A stretch of DNA of 64,000 nt from CAVRXQ01 sp963831155 (GCA_963831155.1 CAWHOY010000006.1:124001-188000), one strand, 5' to 3'. Shown: positions 45,394-54,137, counted from the stretch's first letter. A program made the numbers and translations. Notes: a model not told the origin generated them from the letters alone.

Positions 45394-46719
45394 TCAGACC
45401 TCGAGCCTCAGCAGGTCCTCAGGCGTCTCTCGACGGATGACGACGCGGGCGTCTCCCTTTTCGACGAACACGACCGCCGGTCGCCCGAGGCGGTTGTAGT
45501 TCGAGGCCATCGACATGCCGTACGCGCCGGTGACCGGGGTGGCGAGCAGGTCGCCGACCTCGACGTCGTCGGGCAGGCGCGCGTTCGAAACGAGGACGTC
45601 GCCGGACTCGCAGTGCTTTCCGACGACGCGACACTGAAACGGCCGTGGCGCACCGGTCGCGCGCGGCAAGAACGCCTCGTAGCCGCTGCCGTACAGCACC
45701 GGTCGCGGGTTGTCGCTCATCCCCCCGTCGACGGCAACATACGTACGCACGTCGGGGAGGCGCTTGATCGTACCGACCCGGTAGCAGGTAACCGCCGAGG
45801 TGGCGACGATCGCACGGCCGGGCTCGGCGCCGACACGAATCGACTCGTGGAGGCCCGCCGCGCGGCGCCCGTCGCTGACGGCGTCGGCCCACTGCGCAAT
45901 CGTCGGCGCGTCCTCGTCGGTCAGGTACGCGACCCCGAGTCCTCCGCCCACCGACAACTCCTCCAGTTCGTACTTTGCGATCAGCTGCGAGAGCGACTCG
46001 ACGAGTCGCTCGAACGAGTCGAGCCGAAGGATCTGACTGCCGATGTGCGCGTGCAATCCGACAACTTCGACGCCTCGCAGCCGTCGCAACAGCTCGATTG
46101 CCCGCGCCGCCTCGCCGGTCGCGAGGGGAAGGCCGAACTTCGAGTCAACGCGACCCGTTGCGACAAAATCGTGGGTGTGAGCCTCGATCCCCGGGTTCAC
46201 CCGAACGAGAACCGAGATCGCACCCGGAGAAGACTCATCGAGAAGTCCGGCGACTCGTTCGATCTCGTCGAACGAGTCAACGACGATCCGACCGACCTTG
46301 TGATCGAGCGCCAACGCGAGTTCTTCATCGGACTTGTTATTGCCGTGCAGAACGATGCGTTCCCCGGCTGCGCCCGCCGCGATCGCAACCGCGAGTTCAC
46401 CACCAGTCGATACGTCGATGTTCAACCCCTCGTCAAGCACGACTTCGAGCACCGCCTTGCAGATGAACGCCTTTGATGCGTACGTGACGAGGCCGCCGAA
46501 GGCTGCCATCGCTTCGCGACAGCGGGCGCGAACGGTTGCGACGTCGTAGACGAAAAGTGGCGTTCCGTAGGCTTCGGCGAGACCTTCAAGTTCTATCCCT
46601 CCGACAAGCAACTGGCCCTTCGAAGAGACCTCTGCACTGTCGGGCAGGAGATGTCGTCCGATCGGCGCCTCGCTCGGGGCAGGACCGACTTCGGACTCGA
46701 GCTGTTCGGGATCGATCAC
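45394..46719 (-). CDS. lysA: diaminopimelate decarboxylase
   Basis: Last step of lysine synthesis, 441 residues. PLP lysine in TYASKAFI, glycine-rich SVGGGLGVAY, EPGRAIV and HCESGDVL with the Cys from the partner subunit. Its ATG overlaps the argS stop by 4 bases. In many actinobacteria hom-thrC-thrB follow; here the next gene is rho. Confidence 0.95.
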   Translation of the reverse strand: MIDPEQLESEVGPAPSEAPIGRHLLPDSAEVSSKGQLLVGGIELEGLAEAYGTPLFVYDVATVRARCREAMAAFGGLVTYASKAFICKAVLEVVLDEGLNIDVSTGGELAVAIAAGAAGERIVLHGNNKSDEELALALDHKVGRIVVDSFDEIERVAGLLDESSPGAISVLVRVNPGIEAHTHDFVATGRVDSKFGLPLATGEAARAIELLRRLRGVEVVGLHAHIGSQILRLDSFERLVESLSQLIAKYELEELSVGGGLGVAYLTDEDAPTIAQWADAVSDGRRAAGLHESIRVGAEPGRAIVATSAVTCYRVGTIKRLPDVRTYVAVDGGMSDNPRPVLYGSGYEAFLPRATGAPRPFQCRVVGKHCESGDVLVSNARLPDDVEVGDLLATPVTGAYGMSMASNYNRLGRPAVVFVEKGDARVVIRRETPEDLLRLEV

Positions 46720-48326
46720 ATCGACTCCGGCGCGCTCACACCGAGAATGCCGAGACCTATCAACAATCCCGCCCTTACGGCTTCGACGAGAACAAGACGT
46801 GCGCCGCTCAGCTCGTCGCTGATCTCATCGCCGAGCACTCGACAATCGTGGTAGAAGGCGTGAAAGTCTGATGCGAGCTGGCGCACCCAGTTCGTCACCT
46901 TGTACGGCGCGCGCTCGATCGCCGATTCCTCGACGACCGAGGGAAGGTCGATCAACCGCCGGATGAGCTCGATCTCTCGGGGGTGGACGAGCAGCGAGAG
47001 CTGCGCTTTTTCGACCGACGGTGTCTTCACTCCGCGGTCTTTCGCCACCCGGCCGATCGACTCGATCCGCGCGTAGGCGTACTGGACGTAATAGACGGGA
47101 TTCTCCATCGACTGGCGTTGCACCGCATCGAGGTCGATCGTCGTCGATTGATTGATCGAGTTCATCAAAGTCAGCAAGCGCGTCGCATCCGGGCCAACGG
47201 TGTCTATGAGCTCGTCGAGGCGAACGAAATGACCAGCGCGCTTGGACATCTTTCCGCTGACAAGCGAAACGACCTGTCCCAAAAGGATTTCGAGACGTCC
47301 CGGGTCAATTCCGAGCGCAGAGACACCGGCGCGCAGGCTCGCGACCTGGCCGTGGTGGTCGGCGCCCCAAACATCGATAACGCGGTCAAACTCTCGAGTG
47401 ACGAACTTGTCGCGGTGGTACGCGAGGTCCCCCGCCAGGTACGTCGGCTGACCATCCGAGCGCACGAGGACGCGATCGCGACTGTCCCCAAAGGCCGACG
47501 AGCGGAACCACGTCGCGCCGTCCGCGTCGTATAAAGCCCCGCTGTTTCGCAGGATCGCGATCGTCTGGTCGACGAGGCCTGACTCTTCGATCGATGCCTG
47601 GCTGTACCAACGATCGAAGACGATCCCGAGCCGTTCGAGCGTCGCTGTGATGTTGGCAACGATCTTGTCGGAGGCGAACTTCCCCGCGGTCATCGCTTCG
47701 TCGGGTCCTTCGTAGTCGGTAGCCAACTCAACGAGGTACTCCCCTTGGTAGCCCTCCTCCGGCGGCGCGTCGCCGGCGCGACGAGCAAGCAAGCTTTCAC
47801 CGAGCAACTTGATCTGGTTCCCGGTGTCGTTGAGGTAGTACTCCCGCTCGACGGCGAACCCGCAACGTTCAAGGAGTCGACCGAGCGCGTCGCCGTACGC
47901 GCCGAACCAGCCGTTGCCGACATGGAGGGGCCCGGTCGGATTCGCCGAGACGAACTCGATCTGGACACGCTCATCGTGGCCGAGGTTCGGCCGGGCGTAG
48001 TCCGCCTCGCCTTCGGTGACGATCGACGCGAGGGCGTCGTGGTAGTAGCTCGACCGAAGACGGAAGTTCACGAATCCCGGACCGGCAACTTCGACGGATT
48101 CGACGTGCTCGACGCCCGCGACTCGAAGACGCGCCGCGAGGTCGTCGGCCACCTGTCTCGGCGGCTCGGATGCCCGCTTCGCGACGACTAGGGCGATGTT
48201 CGTCGACAGATCGCCGTGCTCTTCTCGTTGCGGGCGCTCGAGGAGGATCTCGTCGCGCGAGGTGTCGATCCCTGCTGATGACAAGGCCGCTGAGATCGCA
48301 TCGACGAGGAAATCTGTCGTCGTCAT
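46716..48326 (-). CDS. argS: arginyl-tRNA synthetase
   Basis: Class I synthetase, 536 residues. Arg-tRNA synthetase N-domain, HIGH-type motif ANPTGPLHVGN, KMSKR as SGKMSKRAGHF, and the C-terminal DALR anticodon domain. ATG at 48326 gives the normal start (MTTTDFLVDAI). Divergent from the tRNA-Arg gene with 91 bases between them, so synthetase and one of its tRNAs are neighbours. Confidence 0.95.
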   Translation of the reverse strand: MTTTDFLVDAISAALSSAGIDTSRDEILLERPQREEHGDLSTNIALVVAKRASEPPRQVADDLAARLRVAGVEHVESVEVAGPGFVNFRLRSSYYHDALASIVTEGEADYARPNLGHDERVQIEFVSANPTGPLHVGNGWFGAYGDALGRLLERCGFAVEREYYLNDTGNQIKLLGESLLARRAGDAPPEEGYQGEYLVELATDYEGPDEAMTAGKFASDKIVANITATLERLGIVFDRWYSQASIEESGLVDQTIAILRNSGALYDADGATWFRSSAFGDSRDRVLVRSDGQPTYLAGDLAYHRDKFVTREFDRVIDVWGADHHGQVASLRAGVSALGIDPGRLEILLGQVVSLVSGKMSKRAGHFVRLDELIDTVGPDATRLLTLMNSINQSTTIDLDAVQRQSMENPVYYVQYAYARIESIGRVAKDRGVKTPSVEKAQLSLLVHPREIELIRRLIDLPSVVEESAIERAPYKVTNWVRQLASDFHAFYHDCRVLGDEISDELSGARLVLVEAVRAGLLIGLGILGVSAPESM

Positions 48327-48417
48327 GAGAAGAGGCCCGGTTCCATCAGGCAAGTAGCATCGCAGCACCGCAGCGCGATGCCGACTGGCTGTGGATGCGA
48401 CGGTTCCCGCACAACCA

Positions 48418-48489
48418 GCCCTCGTAGCTCAGGGGATAGAGCACCGGCCTCCGGAGCCGGGCGCGTGGGTTCGAATCCCGCCGAGGGCA
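48418..48489 (+). tRNA. tRNA-Arg (anticodon CCG)
   Basis: A full cloverleaf can be drawn: acceptor GCCCTCG/CGAGGGC with discriminator A48489, D-stem GCTC/GAGC, anticodon stem CCGGC/GCCGG with loop CTCCGGA (anticodon CCG at 48451-48453), and T-arm GTGGG-TTCGAAT-CCCGC. CCA is not encoded. The 3' part of this gene is the left attachment site of the island that follows. Confidence 0.95.
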
Positions 48490-48490
48490 C
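48444..48490 (+). repeat. attL: 47-bp direct repeat, 3' part of tRNA-Arg
   Basis: Runs from the 5' side of the anticodon stem (CCGGCC...) to one base past the discriminator (...GAGGGCAC). Identical to 58091-58137 in the same orientation; identity ends sharply on both sides. The crossover probably lies in the anticodon region (inference from known tRNA-targeting integrases). Confidence 0.9.
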
Positions 48491-48869
48491 CTACAGAAAG
48501 TCCAGCTCAGCACGCTTATTTACCTCTTGCTCGGAGTCGCACGAGGGCCACGATCCTCCGATCGGCCACAAATCGGCCACACGCGCGTGACGCGCGTTAG
48601 GGAACACAGCGGTCACTCACGCAAGACGACGGTCTCTACTCGACACCGACGAGCACGATCGTCATCTTCATAGTTTGACTCTCGAGTGTCAGACGTCGGC
48701 CGCTGAACGAAGCCGCGCCCGTTTCCGACTGCAGCTTGCGGGTGAGTGGAGTCGTGATAGATGAGACCGGGCAACCGGCAGCGTTCTCGAGTGTTATGGG
48801 ATGGCCACGACACGACACGACAAGAGGGGCCCCGGAACCTGAATGACCGCTGGCCTCCTGAGTTCGCGC
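48491..48869. other. left island end: iterons, possible integrase C-terminal remnant, no firm gene
   Basis: On the minus strand a short frame with GTG at about 48617 ends at the TAG 48494-48496, just beside the tRNA, and contains VADLWPIGGSW, resembling tails of actinobacterial phage-type integrases; no catalytic residues remain. A 60-codon leftward frame (48818-48636, start GTG) has mixed codon use and no recognised family. Neither is called as a gene. Treat this as decayed DNA. Confidence 0.4.
48562..48581 (+). repeat. two 9-bp iterons (TCGGCCACA) at 11-bp period, left end
   Basis: TCGGCCACA occurs at 48562-48570 and 48573-48581, separated by AA. The whole 20-bp block is repeated exactly at 57943-57962 near the other end of the island, in the same orientation. 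It lies 72 bases inside the left att copy. Confidence 0.7.
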
Positions 48870-49052
48870 TCATGCCTCTCCTGATTGATCGAGCGGACCG
48901 ACCCGGAAGCCCGCAGCAGCCAACCACTCGCGCGCGCGGCCGCGTTGGCGTTCGTCAGAGAAGCGATACCAACGCTTCTGGTCGTCGGGCCAGCGAGCGG
49001 CGACGTCGGCCTCGCGATCCTCTCGGCGCCCATCGCGAGCATCGCCGGTCAT
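48870..49052 (-). CDS. small charged protein, unknown function
   Basis: A 60-residue protein rich in Arg/Asp, containing RWPDDQKRWYRFSDERQ and REWLAAAGFRVG. Its ATG overlaps the stop of the upstream membrane-protein gene by 4 bases (ATGA), which strongly suggests real, coupled translation. No family recognised. Last firm gene of the MerR operon. Confidence 0.55.
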   Translation of the reverse strand: MTGDARDGRREDREADVAARWPDDQKRWYRFSDERQRGRAREWLAAAGFRVGPLDQSGEA

Positions 49053-49714
49053 CGACTGTCGCGGCGTTGCTCTCGTTCCCGTAACGCTCGGAGGGACCGT
49101 CGCGTTCTGTCGGTGGACTTGTCGAGTCGTGTTTCCTGACGTCTGAGGGTGGCCAGGCGCCTTTGGGATTGCTGGACGCGACGTGAGTCAATGGGACGAC
49201 CGGAAGAGGCGTCTGCTTCCATCGAGCGGACTTCGGCGCCCAGCTCGCCAATTGTTCGATCTCGTTGTTCGGCGAGTCGATCCAAGTCTTCTTCGAAGGG
49301 GACCGGCTCGCGATCTCCTACTGCAATTGCCCAGAACAGGGTGACAGTTGGAAGCGCGATTACAGCCGGCAGGACGAGGACCTGAGCTGCCTCGCTGACA
49401 GTTCGGCGGTCCAATGCAATAAGCCCTGCCACCTCCGCCGCCCAACCCAGGAAGGTAACAGCAGGTAAGAGCGCAGTGAGGAGGAGCAACAGCCCCCTGA
49501 AGATCCAGTGCATCCGCTCCCGGAACGACTCAAAGCGTCGAAGCTTCCTGTACCGGTAGAGCGCGACCATGCGCCCCAAGAGTGGCGAGCGCGCCGCGCG
49601 TAACTCGACCGCCAACGTGATGAAGAAGATGGGTATCACCGTCACCGACGCTGTGTAGAAGGCGCTATTGAACGGTCGCTGCGCCGCAACCAACAACGCT
49701 GCGAGATCGTTCAT
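49049..49714 (-). CDS. membrane protein with C-terminal coiled coil, unknown function
   Basis: A 221-residue protein: about three hydrophobic helices (near 22-40, 68-95 and 105-128), a positively charged loop after the first (RMVALYRYRKLRRFESFRE), then a hydrophilic, probably coiled-coil tail (about 140-221) ending in RSLRALREREQRRDSR. ATG overlaps the merR stop by 4 bases. Probably controlled by that regulator; function unknown. Confidence 0.65.
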   Translation of the reverse strand: MNDLAALLVAAQRPFNSAFYTASVTVIPIFFITLAVELRAARSPLLGRMVALYRYRKLRRFESFRERMHWIFRGLLLLLTALLPAVTFLGWAAEVAGLIALDRRTVSEAAQVLVLPAVIALPTVTLFWAIAVGDREPVPFEEDLDRLAEQRDRTIGELGAEVRSMEADASSGRPIDSRRVQQSQRRLATLRRQETRLDKSTDRTRRSLRALREREQRRDSR

Positions 49715-50046
49715 CTCTTGCCGGCCAGCTTGTCCTCGAGCTCGATGATTCGACGGATCCCGATCATCGGTATTCCCTCCCCAGCAAGCAGGACAGCGCG
49801 AGCAAGGCGAGCGATGTCGTCTCGCGAATAACGGCGCTGACGACCAGTGCTGCGCTGCGGGGTGATCAAGCCCTCGGTGTCGTAGCGACGGACAATCTGG
49901 ACGTCGATGCCGAGCAGATCGGCCACGACCCCGACGGTGAACAGTGCGTGCGCGCCGAGGTGTTGGCCCGCCACCTCGATCCGGCGGGCCTTGGAGCCTT
50001 CGGCGACCGGGATGGTCACGTGGATGAGCAACAGTCCGACAGCCAT
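49711..50046 (-). CDS. MerR-family regulator, HspR-like DNA-binding domain
   Basis: 111 residues. An N-terminal 30-residue segment precedes a MerR winged helix: LFTVGVVADLLGIDVQIVRR, YDTEGLITPQRSTGRQRRYS, then ARLARAVLLAGEGIPMIGIRRIIELE. The RRYS wing and IRRIIELE helix are closest to HspR-type regulators. No Cys for metal sensing. ATG at 50046 follows AAGGAGTG. First gene of a three-gene operon (regulator, membrane protein, small protein). Confidence 0.8.
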   Translation of the reverse strand: MAVGLLLIHVTIPVAEGSKARRIEVAGQHLGAHALFTVGVVADLLGIDVQIVRRYDTEGLITPQRSTGRQRRYSRDDIARLARAVLLAGEGIPMIGIRRIIELEDKLAGKR

Positions 50047-50069
50047 CTCGAATCACTCCTTCCTGCACA

Positions 50070-50270
50070 ATGAGATGTGCCGCTGAGCGACAAACAGCTG
50101 GAGAGATCCTGCGCCTGATCGCGGCGGGCTTCTCCGACCGAGAGATCGCCAGCCGCGTCTATCTCAGCGAGAACACCGTCAAGTCACACGTTCAGGAGAT
50201 CTTTCGGAAGTTGGACGTCGGGAACCGCGTGGAAGCCGCGCTCAGAGCCAGCAAGGAGGGTCGGATCTGA
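50070..50270 (+). CDS. LuxR-type helix-turn-helix fragment (probably decayed response regulator)
   Basis: 66 residues forming a nearly complete GerE/LuxR DNA-binding domain: EILRLIAAGFSDREIASRV, YLSENTVKSHVQEIFRKLDV. No receiver or sensor domain is coded upstream. The first helix is odd: in another frame the bases read P-L-S-D-K-Q-L-E, the canonical start of the domain, so a 2-base insertion in GAGAGA (about 50101) seems to have shifted the frame. It could still be expressed from the ATG at 50070. Confidence 0.5.
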   Translation: MRCAAERQTAGEILRLIAAGFSDREIASRVYLSENTVKSHVQEIFRKLDVGNRVEAALRASKEGRI

Positions 50271-50332
50271 GCAGGTCGGCGAAGAAAGCAGCTTCCTCTC
50301 GTTCCGAGATTAGAGCCTCCCACGCAGCGACA

Positions 50333-51637
50333 TCAGGGGTGCCGAGTCAATTGCCGCGCGCGAAGCACGTAGCACCCGGGCGTGCGCACACTCGCCCGGA
50401 GCGAGGTCGTAGAGGTCACGCACGGTTCACCATCGAGAGACACGATCAAGGGCGTGTCGCTTCTGACTTCGATGACCTTTCCGGCAGCAATCGTCGCGCC
50501 TCGCCGCTGGTCGACGTTGCCGAACATGAGCCGTATCAACCCCGCAGCAGTAAGCCGCAGCGCGCCGCGGAACGACACGATCGTCTCGAGCAAGCCATCG
50601 TCGACTGCCGATCCGGGCAGGGGAATGCCAACCCGACCCCCGAGACGTGGGGCGTTAACGATGGCGACCTGGAATGCTGCACTGGGGGCGACCAACGGCT
50701 CGCCGTCAACCAAGATCCTGACCGACAAGGGTGTGCGCTCCCTCCAGGCTTGCCAGGCCCGAAACGGGTAGACAAGCGGCCGACGCCACCCGCGGATATC
50801 TCGAATGCGCTGGGCGAAGTCGGCTGTCATGCCGTAGGTCGCTGCGTGAGCGAACGAACCGTGGCCGGTCGTTCCAAGATCCATCGGCGCTGGGTCAGCT
50901 GTGGCAACAAGATCGATGGCTTCCTCCGGGCTGAGCGGAAGACCGAGCGACCGGGCCACGTCGTTGCCGGTTCCTGTCGGCACGATCGCAAGTGTCCGCC
51001 CCGCGTTGCCGGCTTCGAACGCAGCGCGCCCGACCGTTCCGTCACCTCCAGCGACGACGAGGATTCCCTCAGCCGGTAGTGACGCCAACGATTCGGTCAA
51101 CGCCCGGCCAAGGCCAGCTCCGGTCGTGCGCACGATGCTCACGATCTCGACTGGCTGGCGCCGTAGGGCCCGCACGGCGCGCCTTGCGAGATGCGGGGAT
51201 CCCGAGTGAATGTTGATCACCATCGCGACTTGCCGGCCGCTGCTAGGCCGGGGCCGGCGGTCCGCCGCCTCCTCGGCAGCAGCTACCGCAAGCATCGCTC
51301 CGGCGAGGCCGCAGATGAACGCAGTCAGGCCCTCCTTCGTGCTCCGTCCCGATCGGAGGGCGGTTCTCGCCTCCAGCATGCCGGCCGCTAAAAGGAGGGG
51401 AATCCGCCATGACGGGACGACGCGACCAATCCCGTACGCGGCGCTAGCGGCACTCAATCGCCAGCTTGGAGAGCCTCCCCTCGCGCTGAGCTGACCCCCG
51501 ATGCTGGCCGCGCAAAGCGTGCCGAGGGCGCGCCACCGCTTCTCCTTCACGAGGCGGCCCAGCCCAAAGAGCACGATGGACCCCGAGACAAGCGGGGTCC
51601 ATCGCTTGCCCATGACCGACACTCGCCTAGCGGTCAT
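50333..51637 (-). CDS. membrane-linked diacylglycerol-kinase-family lipid kinase
   Basis: 434 residues. N-terminal third (about 1-135) has three or four hydrophobic segments of uncertain family; then a DAGK/LCB5 catalytic domain with the nucleotide motif VVAGGDGTVGRAAFEAG, PTGTGNDVARSLGLP, and the C-terminal SLDGEPC. Such enzymes phosphorylate diacylglycerol or a related lipid at the membrane. ATG at 51637 follows GAAGGGG; the frame is open further upstream. Stands alone in the island. Confidence 0.8.
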   Translation of the reverse strand: MTARRVSVMGKRWTPLVSGSIVLFGLGRLVKEKRWRALGTLCAASIGGQLSARGGSPSWRLSAASAAYGIGRVVPSWRIPLLLAAGMLEARTALRSGRSTKEGLTAFICGLAGAMLAVAAAEEAADRRPRPSSGRQVAMVINIHSGSPHLARRAVRALRRQPVEIVSIVRTTGAGLGRALTESLASLPAEGILVVAGGDGTVGRAAFEAGNAGRTLAIVPTGTGNDVARSLGLPLSPEEAIDLVATADPAPMDLGTTGHGSFAHAATYGMTADFAQRIRDIRGWRRPLVYPFRAWQAWRERTPLSVRILVDGEPLVAPSAAFQVAIVNAPRLGGRVGIPLPGSAVDDGLLETIVSFRGALRLTAAGLIRLMFGNVDQRRGATIAAGKVIEVRSDTPLIVSLDGEPCVTSTTSLRASVRTPGCYVLRARQLTRHP

Positions 51638-52300
51638 GATCCCCTTCATCCATCCGGGATACTTGGAAGCAATCGTGAGATTGGCACGATCGCCCGGTAC
51701 CCGACAGCTCCGTCCAGGCAGAGATATCGGGGATGGAAATACCTCTTTAGTGGGAGTCAAGTGCATTCTCGAGGCGGGTCTCATGTAGGGCGAGTCGAGG
51801 CCGTCCACGTCTAACCCATCTACCTGGAGATTTCCTGGAACGGGGAATCTGGTCGCAGCAATATTTTCTAAATCTTCGACTCGCCGATCTTGGATCAATG
51901 TTCCTTTGTGGGTGAGCCGGCAAAGCAGCATGGGAACGTTTCCAACGAATACAGACGGCGCATCGCGCGCTCGTCGACGTGAACCGCACATCTAGCGGCT
52001 TAGGCGAACCGGCCCAGTCTCGTTGCCTGGCGCGTCGCGTTATCCATCCGGCGTTGTGAGACACCAAGATCCAGGATTCGCTGACGTTATGGGGCGCGCC
52101 GAGCACCGGCGCGTGGGCTCGCTTGCGCGAGCGCTCGTGCATTCGTTAACGGCTCTCGCGCGTGCCATCGCTTGAACGGGTTCGCGCGCGCTGATGTGGA
52201 GAACTGCTGACTTCTCAACCAGTGTTCTAGCGTCAGTCGCATCTCGCACTGGTATGCAGATGCCGCACTACTCCTCGGGGCTGGTGTCCTTGCCGGCGCG
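51638..52300. other. island intergenic stretch, no supported gene
   Basis: 660 bases between the lipid-kinase gene and the TSUP gene. Base composition is mixed, with an AT-rich patch near 51860-51890, unlike the dense core. No frame here shows a recognisable family except the last 50 bases, which in frame code a likely first membrane helix of the TSUP transporter but lack a start codon. Confidence 0.5.
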
Positions 52301-52999
52301 GTGGGGTCTGCTGGCGGCATCACCTCGTTGATCTCCTACCCGGCGCTACTCGGTGTCGGTCTTGCGCCGCTGCCAGCGAACGTTACGCAAGCTGTCGCTT
52401 TCGTCGCGAGTTGGCCTGGATCAGTGTTGGGCTCCCGGCCAGAGTTGCGGGGACAGGGATACTGGCTGCGGCACTGGGGGCTGCTCATCGCCGCGGGTGG
52501 GGCTAGTGGTGTCGCGCTGCTGCTCGGTGTCCCAGCGAGAGTCTTCGGTCACGTCGTGCCGTTCCTTCTCGTGTTCGCCTCGTGCGCCCTGCTCCTCCAG
52601 CCGAGGCTCAGCGCGTGGCATGAGCGCAACTTCGGTCGTGGTAGTCGCTTGTTGCTGCCCTGTGGGCTGTTCGCGGTCTCGGTGTACAGCGGCTACTTCG
52701 GAGCTGGTGCGGGGATCATTCTTCTCGCCCTGTTGCTCGTGACTGCTCACCAGGACTTGTCACGGGCCAATGCCCTTAAGAACATGCTTCTCGGTGTGGC
52801 CGACGTCGCCGCCGCGGTCGGCTTTGCCGCTTTCGGACCCGTCGACTGGACAGCTGCGGCACCGTTGGCACTCGGCATGCTCGCCGGGAGCAGGGTCGGG
52901 CCCTCCATCACTCGCCGGGTGTCAGGAAACGTGCTTCGTGTGCTGGTCGCGCTCGCGGGATTCGGGCTGGCAGTCCGACTCTGGATCAGCCCCGGCTAG
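52301..52999 (+). CDS. TSUP-family (TauE/SafE) membrane transporter, start missing or unusual
   Basis: At least 232 residues with six or more membrane helices and the family feel SAGGITSLISYPALL and NALKNMLLGVADVAAAVGFAAFGPVDW. TSUP proteins export or import sulfite, sulfoacetate or similar organic anions. The GTG at 52301 cuts through the first helix: in-frame codons upstream (52262-52300) read AALLLGAGVLAGA, a proper helix, but the frame runs back to a TGA at 52208 with no ATG, GTG or TTG. Either an atypical start is used or the start was lost. Confidence 0.65.
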   Translation: MGSAGGITSLISYPALLGVGLAPLPANVTQAVAFVASWPGSVLGSRPELRGQGYWLRHWGLLIAAGGASGVALLLGVPARVFGHVVPFLLVFASCALLLQPRLSAWHERNFGRGSRLLLPCGLFAVSVYSGYFGAGAGIILLALLLVTAHQDLSRANALKNMLLGVADVAAAVGFAAFGPVDWTAAAPLALGMLAGSRVGPSITRRVSGNVLRVLVALAGFGLAVRLWISPG

Positions 53000-53369
53000 C
53001 GATCAAGTCGCAATCCTGACGGGTTCGCGTAAACGGCAGCCGTCCGCTGTGCTCGACTGACCGGAAGCAAAGATGAGACGCACCCGGTTATCAGTGGCAC
53101 CTCTTTTCGCAACTTTCGTTGCGCGTAATGAGAACGCTCGCTCGCGCGGTTTGCGGTCATCAGCCGCAGATTGGTGCGGCAGGGCCGCGTCAGGTGGTCG
53201 TCGCGCCTGCCGCGCGCCTCGCCAGGGACCGGCGTCTACCGCTGGATCAGGGCGTGGCGATTGCCCAAGACCCGGGATTACACGCGCGATCGCGCTCAGT
53301 TCGTGCCCACCAAAATGGGGCGTCGAAACTCGACTGCTAGCCGCCCATCAGCCTGAAGGGCAGCAGCCC
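53000..53369. other. island intergenic stretch, nothing recognised
   Basis: 370 bases between the TSUP and MgtC genes, which converge here. Short frames exist on both strands but none resembles a known family or has a ribosome site. No clear terminator hairpin with a T-run was seen. Confidence 0.4.
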
Positions 53370-54137
53370 TCACTCAATGATTTCGCCCGATCGTGCCATC
53401 GTGACGGAGAGCACCCCTTCGATCTCTGACAATGCGGACGCGAGACGATGAACGACGGGCGATCCGAGGATTTGTAGAGCGACATCTACCGTGTCGCCGT
53501 GATCATGCGTCGGCGAATGACCAACCGCGCCATTGGAGTCGAGATTCGTTGGCTCTCGTCCGCGCCGTGTTTCGATGGAGGTCACCGAGAACCCGGAGGC
53601 TGTAGTCGACGCAAGGATCGTGCGGAGCAACCCTCGCCCGTCGACATAGCGAACTTGGATTGTCGAAGACGTAAAGCGGGAGAGCCCGAAATGTCGAGTC
53701 AGTCGAGGGTACCCCTGAGCGACGAGGAAGTGCCCTCCGGTCGCAACCGCCGCGAGCACAGGAAGGCCTGCGCCGCAGGCAGCGCCGACCGCCGCGGTCA
53801 GCCAAACGACCGCGGCGGTCGTGAGTCCCTGAACGGCGTCGCGACGCACGAAGATGAGACCGCCACCGATGAAGCCGATGCCCGTCACGATCTGTGCGGC
53901 GACCCGGGATGGATCGAGGATGACTTTGCCCGTCTCGAGCACGTTCGTGAAGCCGTACTTGCTTATAAGCACGAATAATGCAGCGCCAACACCGACGAGA
54001 GCATGCGTGCGAAGGCCGGCGCTTTTTTGACCGAGTTCGCGCTCCAAGCCGATCAGCGACGAGAGCACGAGAGCGGTCGCGAGATCGATGACCTGCGCCC
54101 ATCCCTGCCCGGTGGGTTCGCTAAGCACCAGCGCCAT
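53370..54137 (-). CDS. MgtC/SapB-family membrane protein
   Basis: 255 residues. N-terminal membrane domain with the family signature ALVLSSLIGLERELGQKSAGLRTHALVGVGAALF, seen as SLIGLERE, GLRTHALV and GIGFIGGGLIF, followed by a soluble ACT-like C-terminal domain (about 150-255). MgtC proteins help survival under low Mg2+ by acting on membrane energetics in known cases. ATG at 54137 has AGGA close upstream; TTG at 54155 is an alternative. Confidence 0.85.
   Translation of the reverse strand: MALVLSEPTGQGWAQVIDLATALVLSSLIGLERELGQKSAGLRTHALVGVGAALFVLISKYGFTNVLETGKVILDPSRVAAQIVTGIGFIGGGLIFVRRDAVQGLTTAAVVWLTAAVGAACGAGLPVLAAVATGGHFLVAQGYPRLTRHFGLSRFTSSTIQVRYVDGRGLLRTILASTTASGFSVTSIETRRGREPTNLDSNGAVGHSPTHDHGDTVDVALQILGSPVVHRLASALSEIEGVLSVTMARSGEIIE

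Noticed and set aside
48613..48873. 86-codon leftward frame whose ATG overlaps the stop of the 60-residue protein gene
   Set aside because: The overlap is attractive, but the residues look like a shifted frame (Arg/Ser-rich, no family), and a competing frame covers most of it. Left as unproven.
53119..53340. 73-codon frame between the TSUP and MgtC genes
   Set aside because: No ribosome site, no family, residues typical of random high-GC sequence.
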